Shown: in pieces, positions 1-9,398 of the stretch | How positions within the stretch are numbered: position 1 is the first letter of the stretch | How the letters are laid out: each line of letters starts with the position of its first letter | From: Candidatus Polarisedimenticolia bacterium | GTDB taxonomy: Bacteria; Acidobacteriota; Polarisedimenticolia; Gp22-AA2; AA152 | Direction of reading: 5' to 3' | DNA length: 64,000 nucleotides | Assembly (NCBI GenBank): GCA_036004685.1 | Contig: DASYRE010000010.1 | Coordinates: 1 to 64,000 of the forward strand | Made by a program: the position numbers and the translations under genes | Notes under the pieces: model-generated | Told to the model about the DNA's origin: nothing | Databases searched by the model: none | The model's input: only the letters and a program-made list of their open reading frames with translations

Positions 1-32
1 CCGAGGTCGCCGAGGCGCCCGGATCGCAAGGC

Positions 33-76
33 GCGCCAGAGCGTCGCGTACCCAAGGCGGTACGCAAGCGAGGCGC
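33..76. repeat. intergenic inverted repeat (nested hairpin)
   Basis: A 7-bp perfect inverted repeat (GCGTACC at 46-52, GGTACGC at 59-65, 6-nt loop) sits inside an outer GCGCC/GGCGC pair (33-37 and 72-76). No coding frame was recognised in positions 1-235, and no T-run follows, so it is not an ordinary terminator. It resembles dispersed intergenic palindromes of large bacterial genomes, but no second copy was noticed in this window, so membership of a repeat family is a guess. Confidence 0.4.
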
Positions 77-199
77 AACGCGGCGAGCCGGGATGGATCG
101 GGGGCCGAATGTAACATGATTTTTGAGACGCGACACTAGGCGCTCAGCGGTTCCCACACCGCGGCGGCCCCGGCGTTTCCGGGCCCCGGAACGGCGCCA

Positions 200-208
200 T
201 GCTAGAAT
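200..208 (+). promoter_or_regulatory. extended -10 promoter candidate for the CARDB lipoprotein
   Basis: TGcTAGAAT at 200-208 matches the extended -10 form (TGn followed by TAnnnT). Transcription would start near 215, giving a leader of about 20 nt before the ATG at 236. No recognisable -35 lies 17 nt upstream, as is usual for extended -10 promoters. Confidence 0.4.
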
Positions 209-235
209 ACGGGCATCGGAAGCGAGGCCCCGCCG

Positions 236-1147
236 ATGCTCTTTCGGGATCGTCCGCACCGCAGCGTCCTTCTCATCCCGCTCCTCATTTTTCTGTCCGC
301 GTGCGGTGGCAAGGGGTCGACCCATCATTCCTCCCCGCCGCGCTCCAACGTCGATCTGGCGATCTCAGAGGCCAATTTCACCGTGTCGCCGGCCGCCGCG
401 GACGCCGACGATCCGATCACCATTTCCGGGACGATTCAAAACGTCGGGAGCGAGACGGCCAACGAAATGCTCGGCGATTCGTTCCGGATCCGCTTCAACC
501 TGTCCACCGACGGCACCTGGGAGCTGAACGAGGTCGGCTTTCTCGAGCAGATCATCACCGCTCCCATCCCGCCCGGAGGGAGCCTCGATTTCACCTACAC
601 CGGTCCCTACGGAGGCGGCGAGACTCTGAATCGCTTCAGCGATTTCTGCAACTCCACGAACCCCGACTGCCCGCAGCCTCAGTTCGGAGTCATCGGGGCG
701 AAGGTCGACGGAGCGGAGGAGATCAACGAGGTCGAGGAAGGGAACAACTTCGCGTTCAAGCCGATCCAGGTGGTGGGGACGGTGGTGGCGGCGACCTTCC
801 GGGGGTGCGACTTCGGGCTGCCCGGGGACTACGGGGCGGCTCCCGGATGCGACCTGTCGATTACGGATGGCCTCACGACCTACACCCAGCATCAACCCTG
901 TGTGAACTGCGGTGATGCGACCCAAATCGTCTTTCCGAACGAGATCCGCCGCGAGATCGTGGTCAGCGTGACCATCCGGGATTGCAGCCTGCCGCTGCAA
1001 TGTGGAGGTAGCTGGGAGATCATCGCCGCCACGTCGAAGCCCGGTCTGCCGGTGAGCACGAAGAATGCGCTGGTCTCCGCCGGGGCGCCCTCCGGAGGAG
1101 ATGGGGCCACCGTAGCGCACATCGAGATTCGTGATCCTAATTATTGA
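236..1147 (+). CDS. CARDB-domain lipoprotein
   Basis: This 303-residue protein begins with a basic n-region and a hydrophobic stretch ending in the lipobox LSAC at about residue 22, so it is predicted to be lipid-anchored. Residues ~38-150 have the look of a CARDB (cell-adhesion-related, Ig-like) domain: the DLAISEANF start, an ITISGTIQNVG strand and a later EGNN strand. The C-terminal half contains several cysteines and is unassigned. The ATG at 236 follows an extended -10 motif but has only a weak ribosome site. It converges on lon copy 1 with no clear terminator between. Its partner or ligand is unknown. Confidence 0.6.
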   Translation: MLFRDRPHRSVLLIPLLIFLSACGGKGSTHHSSPPRSNVDLAISEANFTVSPAAADADDPITISGTIQNVGSETANEMLGDSFRIRFNLSTDGTWELNEVGFLEQIITAPIPPGGSLDFTYTGPYGGGETLNRFSDFCNSTNPDCPQPQFGVIGAKVDGAEEINEVEEGNNFAFKPIQVVGTVVAATFRGCDFGLPGDYGAAPGCDLSITDGLTTYTQHQPCVNCGDATQIVFPNEIRREIVVSVTIRDCSLPLQCGGSWEIIAATSKPGLPVSTKNALVSAGAPSGGDGATVAHIEIRDPNY

Positions 1148-1162
1148 TTGAGAGTCTTGCTT

Positions 1163-3631
1163 TCAGCGGGTTTTCGCGGCCGCCGGCGCGCCCCGCGGCT
1201 TGGTCGCGGAGCTCTTTCCTGAGGTCCTGCCCGAACCGGCCGGGGAGGACTCGCTGCGATCGCGCGGAGCGCGGAGAGTTTCCTTCACGACCTCGCCGAC
1301 CTCCTTGACGAAGACGAAGCGCATCGCCTTGCGCGCCTCCTCGGGAATGTCGACCAGGTCCTTCTCGTTGCGGGCGGGGAGGACGACGGTGTGGATCCCG
1401 GCGCGCCGGGCGGCGAGCACCTTCTCCTTGACGCCGCCCACCGCCAGCACCTTCCCCCGCAGCGTAATCTCCCCCGTCATCGCCACGTCGTGGCGGGTAG
1501 GGCGCTCGGAAAGCAGCGAGGCGATGGCGATGGCCATCGTCACGCCGGCCGACGGGCCGTCCTTGGGGATGGCTCCGGCGGGGACGTGCACGTGGATATC
1601 GGTCTTCTCGAAGGCCGTCTCGGCGATTCCCAGCGAGGCGGCGTGCGATCGGACGAACGAAAGGGCCGCCTGGGCCGATTCCTTCATCACCTCTCCCAGC
1701 TGTCCCGTGAGGTTGAAGCTGCCTCGCCCCTTCATCCGAGTGGCTTCGATGAAAAGGATGTCGCCGCCGCCCGCGGTCCAGGCCAGGCCGGTGGCGATCC
1801 CCACCTCGTCGTCGCGCTCCGCCACTTCCGGCACGTACGGCGCGGGGCCCAGGTAGGTCTGCAGGTCCGACGGAGTGATCTTCTTCAGCGCCGGCTCCTT
1901 CAGGGCGACCGACTTTGCCACCTTCCGGCAGATCTGCCCGAGAAGCTGCTCGAGCCTCCGGAGGCCGGCTTCCGAGGTGTGGCCCCGGATGATCTCCACG
2001 ATCGATCGCCGATCGAATGACAGCTGCTCCGGCTTGAGGCCGTGGGCATCCAGCTGCCTCGGAATGAGGTACTGGCGGGCGATCGCGACTTTTTCCTCCT
2101 CGATGTATCCGGTAAGGTGCAGAATCTCCATCCGGTCGCGCAGCGGATCCGGGATCGTGTCGAGGCGGTTCGCGGTGGTCACGAACATCACACGGGAGAG
2201 ATCGAAGGGAATGTCCAGGTAGAGGTCCAGGAAGCCCTGGTTCTGCTCGGGATCCAGGACCTCGAGCAAGGCGGAGGCCGGATCCCCGCGGAAATCCGAG
2301 CCAATCTTGTCGATCTCGTCGATCATCATCAGGGGATTCGCCGTCCCGGCGCGCCGGAGGCTCTGGATGATCTTCCCCGGAAGCGCTCCCACGTAGGTCC
2401 GGCGATGACCGCGGATCTCCGCCTCGTCCCTCATCCCGCCGACCGACATCCGGATGAACTTCCGGCCCAGCGCCTCGGCGATCGATTTGCCGAGCGAGGT
2501 CTTTCCCGTGCCGGGCGGGCCGTAGAAGCAGAGAATCGGGCCCTTCATGTCGGCCTTGAGCTTCCGGACCGCCAGGTATTCCAGGATCCGGTCCTTGATC
2601 TTCGCCAGCCCGTAATGATCCCGCTCGAGGACTCTCTCGGCGGCGGCGATGTCGAGGTTGTCCACCGTGGTGACGCTCCACGGAAGCTCCAAAAGCCAGT
2701 CGACGTAAGTCTTGACCACGCTGTACTCGGCCGAGGCGGACGAGATCATCGCCAGCCGATCCATCTCGCGGACGGCCTCCTTGACCACGGCCTCGGGATA
2801 ATTCCCTTCCGCGAGCTTCTTGCGGAGATCGGCGACGATGGTTTCCGCTTCGTTCCCCTCGCCGAGCTCTTTCTTGATCATCTTGAGCTGCTCGCGCAGG
2901 TAGTATTCGCGCTGGGCCTTGGTGATCTCCTCCTGCGTCGCCTCCTGGATCTCCTGGCCGACCTTGATCTGCTCCAGCGACTTCTTCAGGAGCCGGATGG
3001 CAACCTGGAGCCGCTGCAGGGGAGGGATGGTCATCAGGATTTCCTTCTTCTCCTCCAGCTTGAAGCTCAGATGGTTGGCGATCTGATCCGCCAGGTTCCC
3101 GGGACCGGTGAGGTTGTTCCGGATCAAGTGGAGGATCTCCTCGGAGAGGCGGCTGTCCTGCCGGACCAGCGTCTCCAGGAGGTGGATGGCGTTGCCCATC
3201 AGGACGTTCGCCTCCATCGACTCCACGGCGGACTCTTCCAGCACCTCGACGCGGGCCCTCAGGTAAGGGTCGGTCCGGACGTAATCGCGGACGCGGAAGC
3301 GCGCCAGGCCCAGCAGGATGATCTGGATGGTGTTTCGCGAGACGTTGATGCGCGTGACGAGACGGGCGGCGACGCCGACTGGGGTCAGGTCCTCGACGGG
3401 GGGGAACTCCAGGCCGCTGCCTCGCTGGATGACCAGCCCGACGATCCCTTCCGGGGGCAGCTCGCGCACCAGCTGGAGATTCCTCTTGCGGACCACCTGG
3501 AGGTTGACGACGATGTTGGGGAAGACGATGGTCGAGACGAGGGGGATGACCGGCAGCTCGTCCGGAATCTCGAGCTCCTGAATCACCTCTTCTCTTTCCA
3601 GCGTTCTGGGCACCTCAGTCTCCCGGCGCAT
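1163..3631 (-). CDS. lon: ATP-dependent Lon protease (LonA), copy 1
   Basis: LonA is a cytosolic AAA+ serine protease that degrades misfolded and regulatory proteins. The 822-residue product has the LON substrate-binding N-domain (~25-220), a coiled-coil linker, a Walker A motif GPPGTGKT at 371-378, Walker B MMIDEID, and the C-terminal protease domain with catalytic Ser694 (DGPSAG) and Lys737 (second Lys of GGVKEK). A basic Ala/Pro/Ser-rich tail of about 30 residues follows the protease domain. I chose the ATG at 3631 over an in-frame ATG 20 codons upstream because a GGGAG ribosome site precedes it and the upstream residues look non-conserved. A second LonA gene lies at 42690-45101. Confidence 0.95.
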   Translation of the reverse strand: MRRETEVPRTLEREEVIQELEIPDELPVIPLVSTIVFPNIVVNLQVVRKRNLQLVRELPPEGIVGLVIQRGSGLEFPPVEDLTPVGVAARLVTRINVSRNTIQIILLGLARFRVRDYVRTDPYLRARVEVLEESAVESMEANVLMGNAIHLLETLVRQDSRLSEEILHLIRNNLTGPGNLADQIANHLSFKLEEKKEILMTIPPLQRLQVAIRLLKKSLEQIKVGQEIQEATQEEITKAQREYYLREQLKMIKKELGEGNEAETIVADLRKKLAEGNYPEAVVKEAVREMDRLAMISSASAEYSVVKTYVDWLLELPWSVTTVDNLDIAAAERVLERDHYGLAKIKDRILEYLAVRKLKADMKGPILCFYGPPGTGKTSLGKSIAEALGRKFIRMSVGGMRDEAEIRGHRRTYVGALPGKIIQSLRRAGTANPLMMIDEIDKIGSDFRGDPASALLEVLDPEQNQGFLDLYLDIPFDLSRVMFVTTANRLDTIPDPLRDRMEILHLTGYIEEEKVAIARQYLIPRQLDAHGLKPEQLSFDRRSIVEIIRGHTSEAGLRRLEQLLGQICRKVAKSVALKEPALKKITPSDLQTYLGPAPYVPEVAERDDEVGIATGLAWTAGGGDILFIEATRMKGRGSFNLTGQLGEVMKESAQAALSFVRSHAASLGIAETAFEKTDIHVHVPAGAIPKDGPSAGVTMAIAIASLLSERPTRHDVAMTGEITLRGKVLAVGGVKEKVLAARRAGIHTVVLPARNEKDLVDIPEEARKAMRFVFVKEVGEVVKETLRAPRDRSESSPAGSGRTSGKSSATKPRGAPAAAKTR

Positions 3632-3691
3632 CGTCCAGCTCCCGCCGATCCGCCATGCCGAAGCGGACGCGGCCGCGCGTGCGCCCCGCAT

Positions 3692-4600
3692 CTACCTCAA
3701 TATAGGTTCCGAAGCTCCCGGGCGCCCGTCGCACCCCTCGAAGAGGGCATAGCCGAGCGTCCGGTAAAGGAGCTTCGCGGCGAGGAAATCGGACGCCGGC
3801 TGGCCCAGGATCGGCGCCAGCTCGACGATGTCGAAACCGAGGACCTTGCGGCGCCGCGACAAGGAGCGCAGGAACGCCAGGGTCGTGTACCAGTCCGCCC
3901 CCCCCGGCTCGGGAGTTCCGGTTCCGGGAACGAGCGCCGGGTCGAAGAAGTCGACGTCGATCGTCACGTAAACCTCCTCCCCGGCCGCCGCCAGCGCCTC
4001 GTCGAACCATTCCGGTCCGGCGGCGACGCGCCGGCCCGAGATCATGGGCGACGGGCTCTTGGAGAGCCAATCGGCCTCCTCGCGGGAGAGGCTACGGATC
4101 CCAATCGCCAGGGCCGGACAGAGCTCGCGCACCCGGCGCATCACGCAGGCGTGGTTGTGACGGGATCCCTCGTAAGTCTCGCGCAGATCGCCGTGGGCGT
4201 CGAGCTGGACCACCGTCATGCGCGGGTGCCGGCGGTGGTAAGCCGCGATCGCGCCGAAGGAGATCGAGTGCTCCCCGCCGACGGTGACGACCAGCTTTCC
4301 GGCGTCGAGATACCGGCCGGCAGCCTGCTCGACGAGGCGCACCATCTCCTCCGGCGGCGTCTCGTTGCCGCACACGGCGGGGGCGGTATGAATCCCCTCC
4401 GTGAAGGTGTCGGTCCCCAGCTCTTCGTCGTAGAGCTCAAGGTTGCAGGAGGCGGCGATCAACGCGGCGGGGCCACGCGCCGCTCCTTTTCCGTAGGTGG
4501 CGGTGCGATCGTAGGGAACGGGCAGGACGACGGCCTTCGCCCGGTCGAGATCGGAATGGGGAGGGCCGATGCCGCCGAAATGGTCCGGATGGAGGTTCAT
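3692..4600 (-). CDS. speB: agmatinase (ureohydrolase family)
   Basis: Agmatinase hydrolyses agmatine to putrescine and urea with a dinuclear Mn centre. The 302-residue protein keeps all ureohydrolase ligands: His111 (GGEHS), Asp134/His136/Asp138 (DAHGD) and Asp215/Asp217 (DVDFFDP). The start at 4600 has an AGGAAGAG ribosome site. It lies 62 bp downstream of the arginine decarboxylase gene on the same strand, which supports agmatine as substrate over other guanidino compounds. Together the two genes make an arginine-to-putrescine route and are probably co-transcribed from the promoter at 5329-5357. Confidence 0.88.
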   Translation of the reverse strand: MNLHPDHFGGIGPPHSDLDRAKAVVLPVPYDRTATYGKGAARGPAALIAASCNLELYDEELGTDTFTEGIHTAPAVCGNETPPEEMVRLVEQAAGRYLDAGKLVVTVGGEHSISFGAIAAYHRRHPRMTVVQLDAHGDLRETYEGSRHNHACVMRRVRELCPALAIGIRSLSREEADWLSKSPSPMISGRRVAAGPEWFDEALAAAGEEVYVTIDVDFFDPALVPGTGTPEPGGADWYTTLAFLRSLSRRRKVLGFDIVELAPILGQPASDFLAAKLLYRTLGYALFEGCDGRPGASEPILR

Positions 4601-4662
4601 CGACGCGCTCTTCCTGTCGACGGGTGCGCCGGGGGGAGAGTACGGCGGGGAACTCCGGATTC

Positions 4663-5208
4663 TCAGGGGATCAAGACCGCGGCGGAAACCACCGTGGTCC
4701 AGAGTCCCTTCTTGTCTCCCACGGCGGTTTGGGTGACGTTGATGGTCTTGTAGAACTCGCTGCTGATCTTCCAGAGCTCCTTCCGCTCGTCGTAGGATTT
4801 GTCGGGATCGAACTCGATGCCCAGGATCGTGGCGAGCATCTGCGCCGCGAGATCCTCCGCGTACTCGCCCGCCTTGTCCTCGGTCTCGCCGTAGGAGTGA
4901 TGCTCCGACAGGTAGCCGTGCCGGTCCGGCTTGCTGGGAATGGCGATGCCGGTGGACGCTGCGATGAGGCGGTGCGGTTCGTTCGTCGAGTTCTCCGACA
5001 GGACGCAGAACACCACCTCTCCGGCCCGCAGGTACTTCAATCCCTCTTTCTTGGGAATGATCTTGCACCCGGGCGGGAAGATGCTCGACACGCGGACGAT
5101 GTTGAAGTGGGCGATCCCGGCGTCCCGCAGCGCCAGCTCGAAGCTGGTCAGCTTCTCCTTCGAGCGGCCGACCCCTTTGGTGAGGAACATCTTCTTGGAG
5201 ACGAACAT
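4663..5208 (-). CDS. pdaD: pyruvoyl-dependent arginine decarboxylase
   Basis: This 181-residue protein matches the PvlArgDC family, which converts arginine to agmatine and CO2. The proenzyme self-cleaves within VSSI (Ser41-Ser42 here) to form an N-terminal beta chain and an alpha chain capped by a pyruvoyl group. The surrounding VRVSSIFPPGCK segment is typical, as are the FLTKG start and the later GETED stretch. ATG at 5208 follows GGGGAGAG; an alternative ATG at 5190 (MFLTKG) is possible. It is the first gene of a unit with agmatinase and has a strong sigma70-type promoter upstream. Confidence 0.9.
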   Translation of the reverse strand: MFVSKKMFLTKGVGRSKEKLTSFELALRDAGIAHFNIVRVSSIFPPGCKIIPKKEGLKYLRAGEVVFCVLSENSTNEPHRLIAASTGIAIPSKPDRHGYLSEHHSYGETEDKAGEYAEDLAAQMLATILGIEFDPDKSYDERKELWKISSEFYKTINVTQTAVGDKKGLWTTVVSAAVLIP

Positions 5209-5231
5209 CGTCGGACTCTCTCCCCGTGGCC

Positions 5232-5252
5232 GTCGCCGCGCGGGACGGCGAC
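5232..5252 (-). other. hairpin in the leader of the arginine decarboxylase transcript
   Basis: A perfect 7-bp stem (GTCGCCG/CGGCGAC, 7-nt loop) lies in the predicted 5' untranslated region of about 115 nt between the promoter at 5329-5357 and the start codon at 5208. It stops about 23 nt before the ATG. A role in translational control of polyamine synthesis is possible but unsupported by anything else in the sequence. Confidence 0.3.
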
Positions 5253-5328
5253 TCTCGCCCGCCGGGAACGCGCTTCAATGGACCGTGATGCGTGCCTGGA
5301 TCTGGGGTCGGCTCAAAAAACCGGGGAA

Positions 5329-5357
5329 TTTATACTGAAAAGGTTGCGCGATGTCAA
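5329..5357 (-). promoter_or_regulatory. sigma70-type promoter of the decarboxylase/agmatinase unit
   Basis: On the minus strand a perfect -35 TTGACA (5352-5357) is followed after exactly 17 nt by TATAAA (5329-5334). Transcription should start near 5322 and read into the pyruvoyl arginine decarboxylase gene. This is one of the best consensus matches in the window. Confidence 0.75.
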
Positions 5358-5462
5358 CGCAAGATTTTGGCTTTGATGGGGTTGTCCGCCGCGCCCGGCC
5401 GGACCCGGCGGCAAAAATGCCTTAAAATAATGTAGGCCGCGTCACCGTTCCGGAGGTCCCGC

Positions 5463-6560
5463 ATGGCTCAGGCCGTCGCGCTCGCCGAGGTGCTCCATCG
5501 TCTCACCCGCGAGGGGGAGCTCTACGAGAAGCACCCCGACGGCTCGCTCACCTGCTTCGCTTGCGGGCATCGCTGTCTGATTCGCCCCGGGCGGGAAGGA
5601 ATCTGCAAAGTACGCTTCAATCGTGCCGGAATCCTCAGGGTTCCCCACGGTTACGTAGGAGCCCTCAACGTCGATCCGATCGAAAAGAAGCCTTTCTTCC
5701 ACGTCCTCCCGGGAAGCCCGGCGCTCTCCTTCGGCATGCTGGGATGCGACTACCATTGCGGCTACTGCCAGAACTGGTTCACCTCGCAGGCGATTCGCGA
5801 CCCGAAGGCGACGGCGCGTCCCGAAGCGGTCACCGCCGCGGATCTCGTGGCTCTGGCACTGCGAGCCAGCGCTCCCGTCCTCGCCTCGACCTACAACGAG
5901 CCGCTGATCACGAGCGAGTGGGCCGTGGAAGTCTTCCGCGAAGGACGGACGCGAGGGCTTCTCGGAGCGTTCATCTCGAACGGCAACGGTACGGAGGAGG
6001 CGCTCGGCTATCTCCGCCCTTGGCTGGATCTCTACAAGGTCGATCTCAAGTCGATGCGGGAATCGAATTACCGCGCCCTCGGAGGGCAGCTGCGGATCGT
6101 CCTCGACACGATCCGCCGGCTGAAAGCGATGGATTTCTGGCTGGAGGTCGTGACGCTGGTGATTCCCGGCTTCAACGACTCTGACGAGGAGCTGCGTGAC
6201 GCCGCCGCCTTCCTGGTCTCCGTCTCCCCGGAGATCCCCTGGCACGTCACCGCCTTCCACAAGGACTACAGAATGACCGACCCGGCCGATACTCCGCCGC
6301 AGGCGCTTCTGCGGGCGGCGCGGATCGGCAAAGAGGCGGGTCTGCAGTTCGTCTACGCCGGCAATCTGCCCGGTCACGTCGGAGAGTTCGAGAACACTTG
6401 CTGCCCGAGCTGCGGCGCCTGCCTCGTCCGGCGCCGCGGCTACCGGATCCTCGAGAACCGCCTGCGCTCCGGAAGCTGCCCCGATTGCGGGGGTCCCGTC
6501 CCGGGGCGATGGACCCTGCCGGCCGCGGCCGGAGCGCCGGAGCAACGATCGGCCGGCTGA
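5463..6560 (+). CDS. amrS: AmmeMemoRadiSam system radical SAM enzyme
   Basis: The 365-residue protein carries the radical SAM cluster motif CDYHCGYC (Cys95, Cys99, Cys102) followed by QNW, typical of AmrS. An N-terminal four-cysteine region (CFACGHRC and IC at ~31-48) and a C-terminal zinc-ribbon-like part (CCPSCGAC and CPDCGG, ~312-350) frame the barrel. AmrS proteins co-occur with MEMO1 and AMMECR1 homologues, but neither is encoded here. The reaction remains uncharacterised for the family. ATG at 5463 has a GGAGG site at 5451-5455. The gene diverges from the polyamine unit; a weak -10-like TAAAAT lies at 5423-5428. Confidence 0.88.
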   Translation: MAQAVALAEVLHRLTREGELYEKHPDGSLTCFACGHRCLIRPGREGICKVRFNRAGILRVPHGYVGALNVDPIEKKPFFHVLPGSPALSFGMLGCDYHCGYCQNWFTSQAIRDPKATARPEAVTAADLVALALRASAPVLASTYNEPLITSEWAVEVFREGRTRGLLGAFISNGNGTEEALGYLRPWLDLYKVDLKSMRESNYRALGGQLRIVLDTIRRLKAMDFWLEVVTLVIPGFNDSDEELRDAAAFLVSVSPEIPWHVTAFHKDYRMTDPADTPPQALLRAARIGKEAGLQFVYAGNLPGHVGEFENTCCPSCGACLVRRRGYRILENRLRSGSCPDCGGPVPGRWTLPAAAGAPEQRSAG

Positions 6561-6673
6561 AGCGGCAGCGCGCTCGCGCCCACCGCGTGCGGGCTCTCTC
6601 CGCCGGCCTCGGCCGCCGAGGCATCCCGGCTCGCCGGTCTCGATGTTGAGGCTATTGGGAGACCCACCCCTGG

Positions 6674-8026
6674 TCAGCGGTACCGATCCGCGAGGTCGTC
6701 CTGCCGGCTTCGAAGCTCGACTTCGCGGCCGCGGATGAAGAGGTGCTTCACGGAGGTGAGCGGCTGGAAGGGATCGCCGGCGGTGACCAGCACGTTGGCC
6801 ACTTTCCCCCGTTCGAGGCTGCCGAGGCGATCGGCCACGCCGAGGATCTCGGCCGGGGTGAGCGTGACGGCGCGCAAAGCGGCTTCCCAGGGCAAGCCAT
6901 ACGCGACCGCGAGGCCGGCCTCCCAGGGAAGAGTCCGCGCGTCGTTCGTCCGGTCGGTCTGAATGGCAATCCTGACGCCCGCCGCTTCGAGCCGCGCGGC
7001 GTTCTCGTAGATCGCGCCGAGCGTCTCGATCCGATCGGGCTGGGTGGTGACCGGGCCGAGGATCACCGGAATCTTCTTCGCGTCCAGGAGATCGGCCACT
7101 TTGTACGCTTCGGCCGCGTGGCTCACCACGAGGCGGAGCTTGAACTCCTCGGCGAGGCGCAAGGCGGTGAGGATGTCGTCCATCCTCTGGGCCCGGAAGA
7201 TGGCCGGGACCTCGCCTTTCAGGACGGGAGACAGCGCGTCCCAGCGGAGATCCCGCGCCGGCGGCTCGGGAGGGCACTTCGCCTCTTTCCTGGCCTTCGA
7301 GCGACCCGCCGGCCGCGCCTCGCATTCCAGCGATTGCTCCTTGTAGACGTCCCATTTCGCCAGGTACTCCCGCGCCTGAATGAGCGTCGAGCGGATCAGG
7401 GCCGCACTTCCCATGCGAGTGGAGGGGAGCTGGGTCCGCGCGCCGTAGCGGGTCTTGGGGGGTTCTCCGAGGCTGAAATGCATCGCCACAGGAAACTTGA
7501 TCAAGACTTGATCGAGGTCCTCCCCGCTGAGATCCACCAGGGCGCTCTGGCCGTTGATCAGGTTGTCTTCTCCCGGGGTGACCAGGGCGGCGGCGACGCC
7601 GGTTTGCCGGGTGACGCGGATGTTTTCGGACTGGTCGTAGAAGGCGTCGATGACGCGCGCCTGGGGAGTGATCGGATCGGTCCTCTCGTCCTCGTCGCGG
7701 CTGACGGGATCGAGATCGACTTCCCACACGCCGAGGTGGGTGCGGGAGTCGATGAGTCCCGGGAGTATCCATTGCCCGGCGGCGTCGATTTTCTGCGCGT
7801 CGGGCGGCACGGGGATGCCCTGGCCCACGGCTTCAATGCGTCCGTCCCGGATGAGGACGGTCCCTGACTCGATCGGCGCCCCGGAGACGGGAAAGACCTT
7901 GCCGCCGATCAGGGCGACGGGCGGCGCCGGCGAAGGGAGGGGACGCTGCGGGACCGCCCCGGCCCCGAGCGCCGCGGCGGCGAGCAGCGCCAGGAAGCCC
8001 GCCCTCCGGACCGCTTTGCGGATCAC
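6674..8026 (-). CDS. amidohydrolase-family protein lacking metal ligands
   Basis: This 450-residue protein starts at a GTG that overlaps the stop of the upstream amidohydrolase in a GTGA. It has a signal peptide (residues ~1-28) and the full amidohydrolase fold by similarity to its neighbour. However, the metal-binding HxH of beta-strand 1 reads DSRTHLG, so the first His is Arg. The strand-5 segment that is RVHVHCYRKDE in the neighbour reads PAIFRAQRMDD, and the late IHSDS motif reads IQTDR. An SHAAE histidine is retained. It is therefore probably catalytically impaired and may be a structural partner of the adjacent enzyme. It converges on amrS. Confidence 0.75.
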   Translation of the reverse strand: MIRKAVRRAGFLALLAAAALGAGAVPQRPLPSPAPPVALIGGKVFPVSGAPIESGTVLIRDGRIEAVGQGIPVPPDAQKIDAAGQWILPGLIDSRTHLGVWEVDLDPVSRDEDERTDPITPQARVIDAFYDQSENIRVTRQTGVAAALVTPGEDNLINGQSALVDLSGEDLDQVLIKFPVAMHFSLGEPPKTRYGARTQLPSTRMGSAALIRSTLIQAREYLAKWDVYKEQSLECEARPAGRSKARKEAKCPPEPPARDLRWDALSPVLKGEVPAIFRAQRMDDILTALRLAEEFKLRLVVSHAAEAYKVADLLDAKKIPVILGPVTTQPDRIETLGAIYENAARLEAAGVRIAIQTDRTNDARTLPWEAGLAVAYGLPWEAALRAVTLTPAEILGVADRLGSLERGKVANVLVTAGDPFQPLTSVKHLFIRGREVELRSRQDDLADRYR

Positions 8027-9306
8027 CGTTCGCCGCCCGGATCGGCCGATCGTCCGGCCCGAGCCCGATCGTAGACGACCTTGCCGTCCACCAGCGTCAT
8101 CTCCACCCGCGTGGTGATATCGAAGGGATCCTTCGAGAAGATGGCGACGTCGCCGTCCTTCCCGACGTCGAGACTCCCGATCCGATCCTCGAGGCCGAGC
8201 ATCCAGGCGGGGTTCAGGGTGATCGACTTCAGGGCCTCTTCGCGAGGCAGGCCGTAGTGCATCGCGATGGCGGCCTCTTCGTACAGCCGCTGGATCAAGT
8301 CGGCGGAGTCGGAGTGGATCGCCACGCGGACCCCGTGGTCGGCGAGAATCGCGGCGTTTTGCGGGATCCCGTCCCAGGCCTCCCATTTGTAGCCCCACCA
8401 GTGGGCGAAGGTGGCGACGCCGACCTTGCGACGGGCGATCTCGTCCGCGATCTTGTAGGCTTCCAGCCCGTGCTGCAGCGAGGCGATCTTGAACCCGAAC
8501 TCGTCGGCGACGCGGAACAGCGCCTCGATCTCGTCCTTGCGATAGCAATGGACGTGGACCCTCACCTTGCCGGCCAGGACGTCGGCGAGGGTCTCGAGCT
8601 TCAGGTCCCTCTCCGGAGCCGCGCCGCGATCGGCCGCCGGCTTCTTCTGCCAGGCGTCCCACTTGGCCCGATAGTCCCGGGCTTTCTGGAAGGCGTCACG
8701 CATCGTGTAGATGATCCCCATGCGCGTGGACGGCAGCTTGTTGCGAGAGCCGTACACTCGCTTCGGATTCTCCCCGAGAGCCATCTTCAGCCCCCGCGGC
8801 GCCCCCGCGAAGACCATCTCCTCCATCGTCGCGCCGGGCCGGAGCTTCACCGTCACCGCCTCGCCGCCGATCACGTTCCCGCTCCCCGGAAGGACCTGGA
8901 TCGTGGTCACCCCGCCGGCCAGGGCGCGAGCGATGCCGGGGTCCTCCAGGTTGATCGAATCCATGGCGCGCACGCCGGCCTGGACCGGGTCGGTCATCTC
9001 GTTGCCGTCGGAGTTCGCGTCGACTTCCGGCCAGGAATAGACGCCGATATGGGAGTGAGTGTCGACGATGCCGGGGAGCACGAACCTCCCCTCGGCCAGG
9101 ATGACCCGCGCTCCAGGCGGCGCGTCGACCGTCGGACCGATCTCCTTGATCTTGCCGTCCACGATCAGGATGGAGCCTTTGGGGATCTCGCCGTGGGTGA
9201 CGGTGAGCAGCCTTCCCCCGTAGATGACGACCGGCTCGCTCGGCGCGGATCCCGCCGAACCGGCCGCGAGGAGCGCGAGCGCGACCGCCAAGAACCCTCG
9301 TCGCAT
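8023..9306 (-). CDS. secreted amidohydrolase (imidazolonepropionase-like)
   Basis: The 427-residue protein has a signal peptide (~1-22) and the metal-dependent amidohydrolase fold. Visible ligands are the HxH motif in DTHSHIG, a strand-5 His in VHVHCYR, a strand-6 His in LQHGLE and IHSDS near the C-terminal metal Asp. These proteins cleave amide or ester bonds, often of dipeptides or cyclic compounds; the substrate cannot be read from sequence. ATG at 9306 has a GGGAGG site. It overlaps the next, degenerate paralogue by 4 bp, so the two are translationally coupled and probably exported together. Confidence 0.85.
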   Translation of the reverse strand: MRRGFLAVALALLAAGSAGSAPSEPVVIYGGRLLTVTHGEIPKGSILIVDGKIKEIGPTVDAPPGARVILAEGRFVLPGIVDTHSHIGVYSWPEVDANSDGNEMTDPVQAGVRAMDSINLEDPGIARALAGGVTTIQVLPGSGNVIGGEAVTVKLRPGATMEEMVFAGAPRGLKMALGENPKRVYGSRNKLPSTRMGIIYTMRDAFQKARDYRAKWDAWQKKPAADRGAAPERDLKLETLADVLAGKVRVHVHCYRKDEIEALFRVADEFGFKIASLQHGLEAYKIADEIARRKVGVATFAHWWGYKWEAWDGIPQNAAILADHGVRVAIHSDSADLIQRLYEEAAIAMHYGLPREEALKSITLNPAWMLGLEDRIGSLDVGKDGDVAIFSKDPFDITTRVEMTLVDGKVVYDRARAGRSADPGGER

Positions 9307-9350
9307 GAACGACCTCCCGCGTGGCCCCGCTCACTGCGCAGCCTTCGCGG

Positions 9351-9380
9351 ACTCTACCCGGTTTCGTCTTCAGGGCGCAA
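9351..9380 (-). promoter_or_regulatory. weak promoter candidate for the amidohydrolase pair
   Basis: On the minus strand TTGCGC (9375-9380) and TAGAGT (9351-9356) are separated by 18 nt, about 45 nt before the ATG at 9306. The match is poor in the -35 and fair in the -10. Confidence 0.3.
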
Positions 9381-9398
9381 GGCGGGCCGCGGAGCGCG

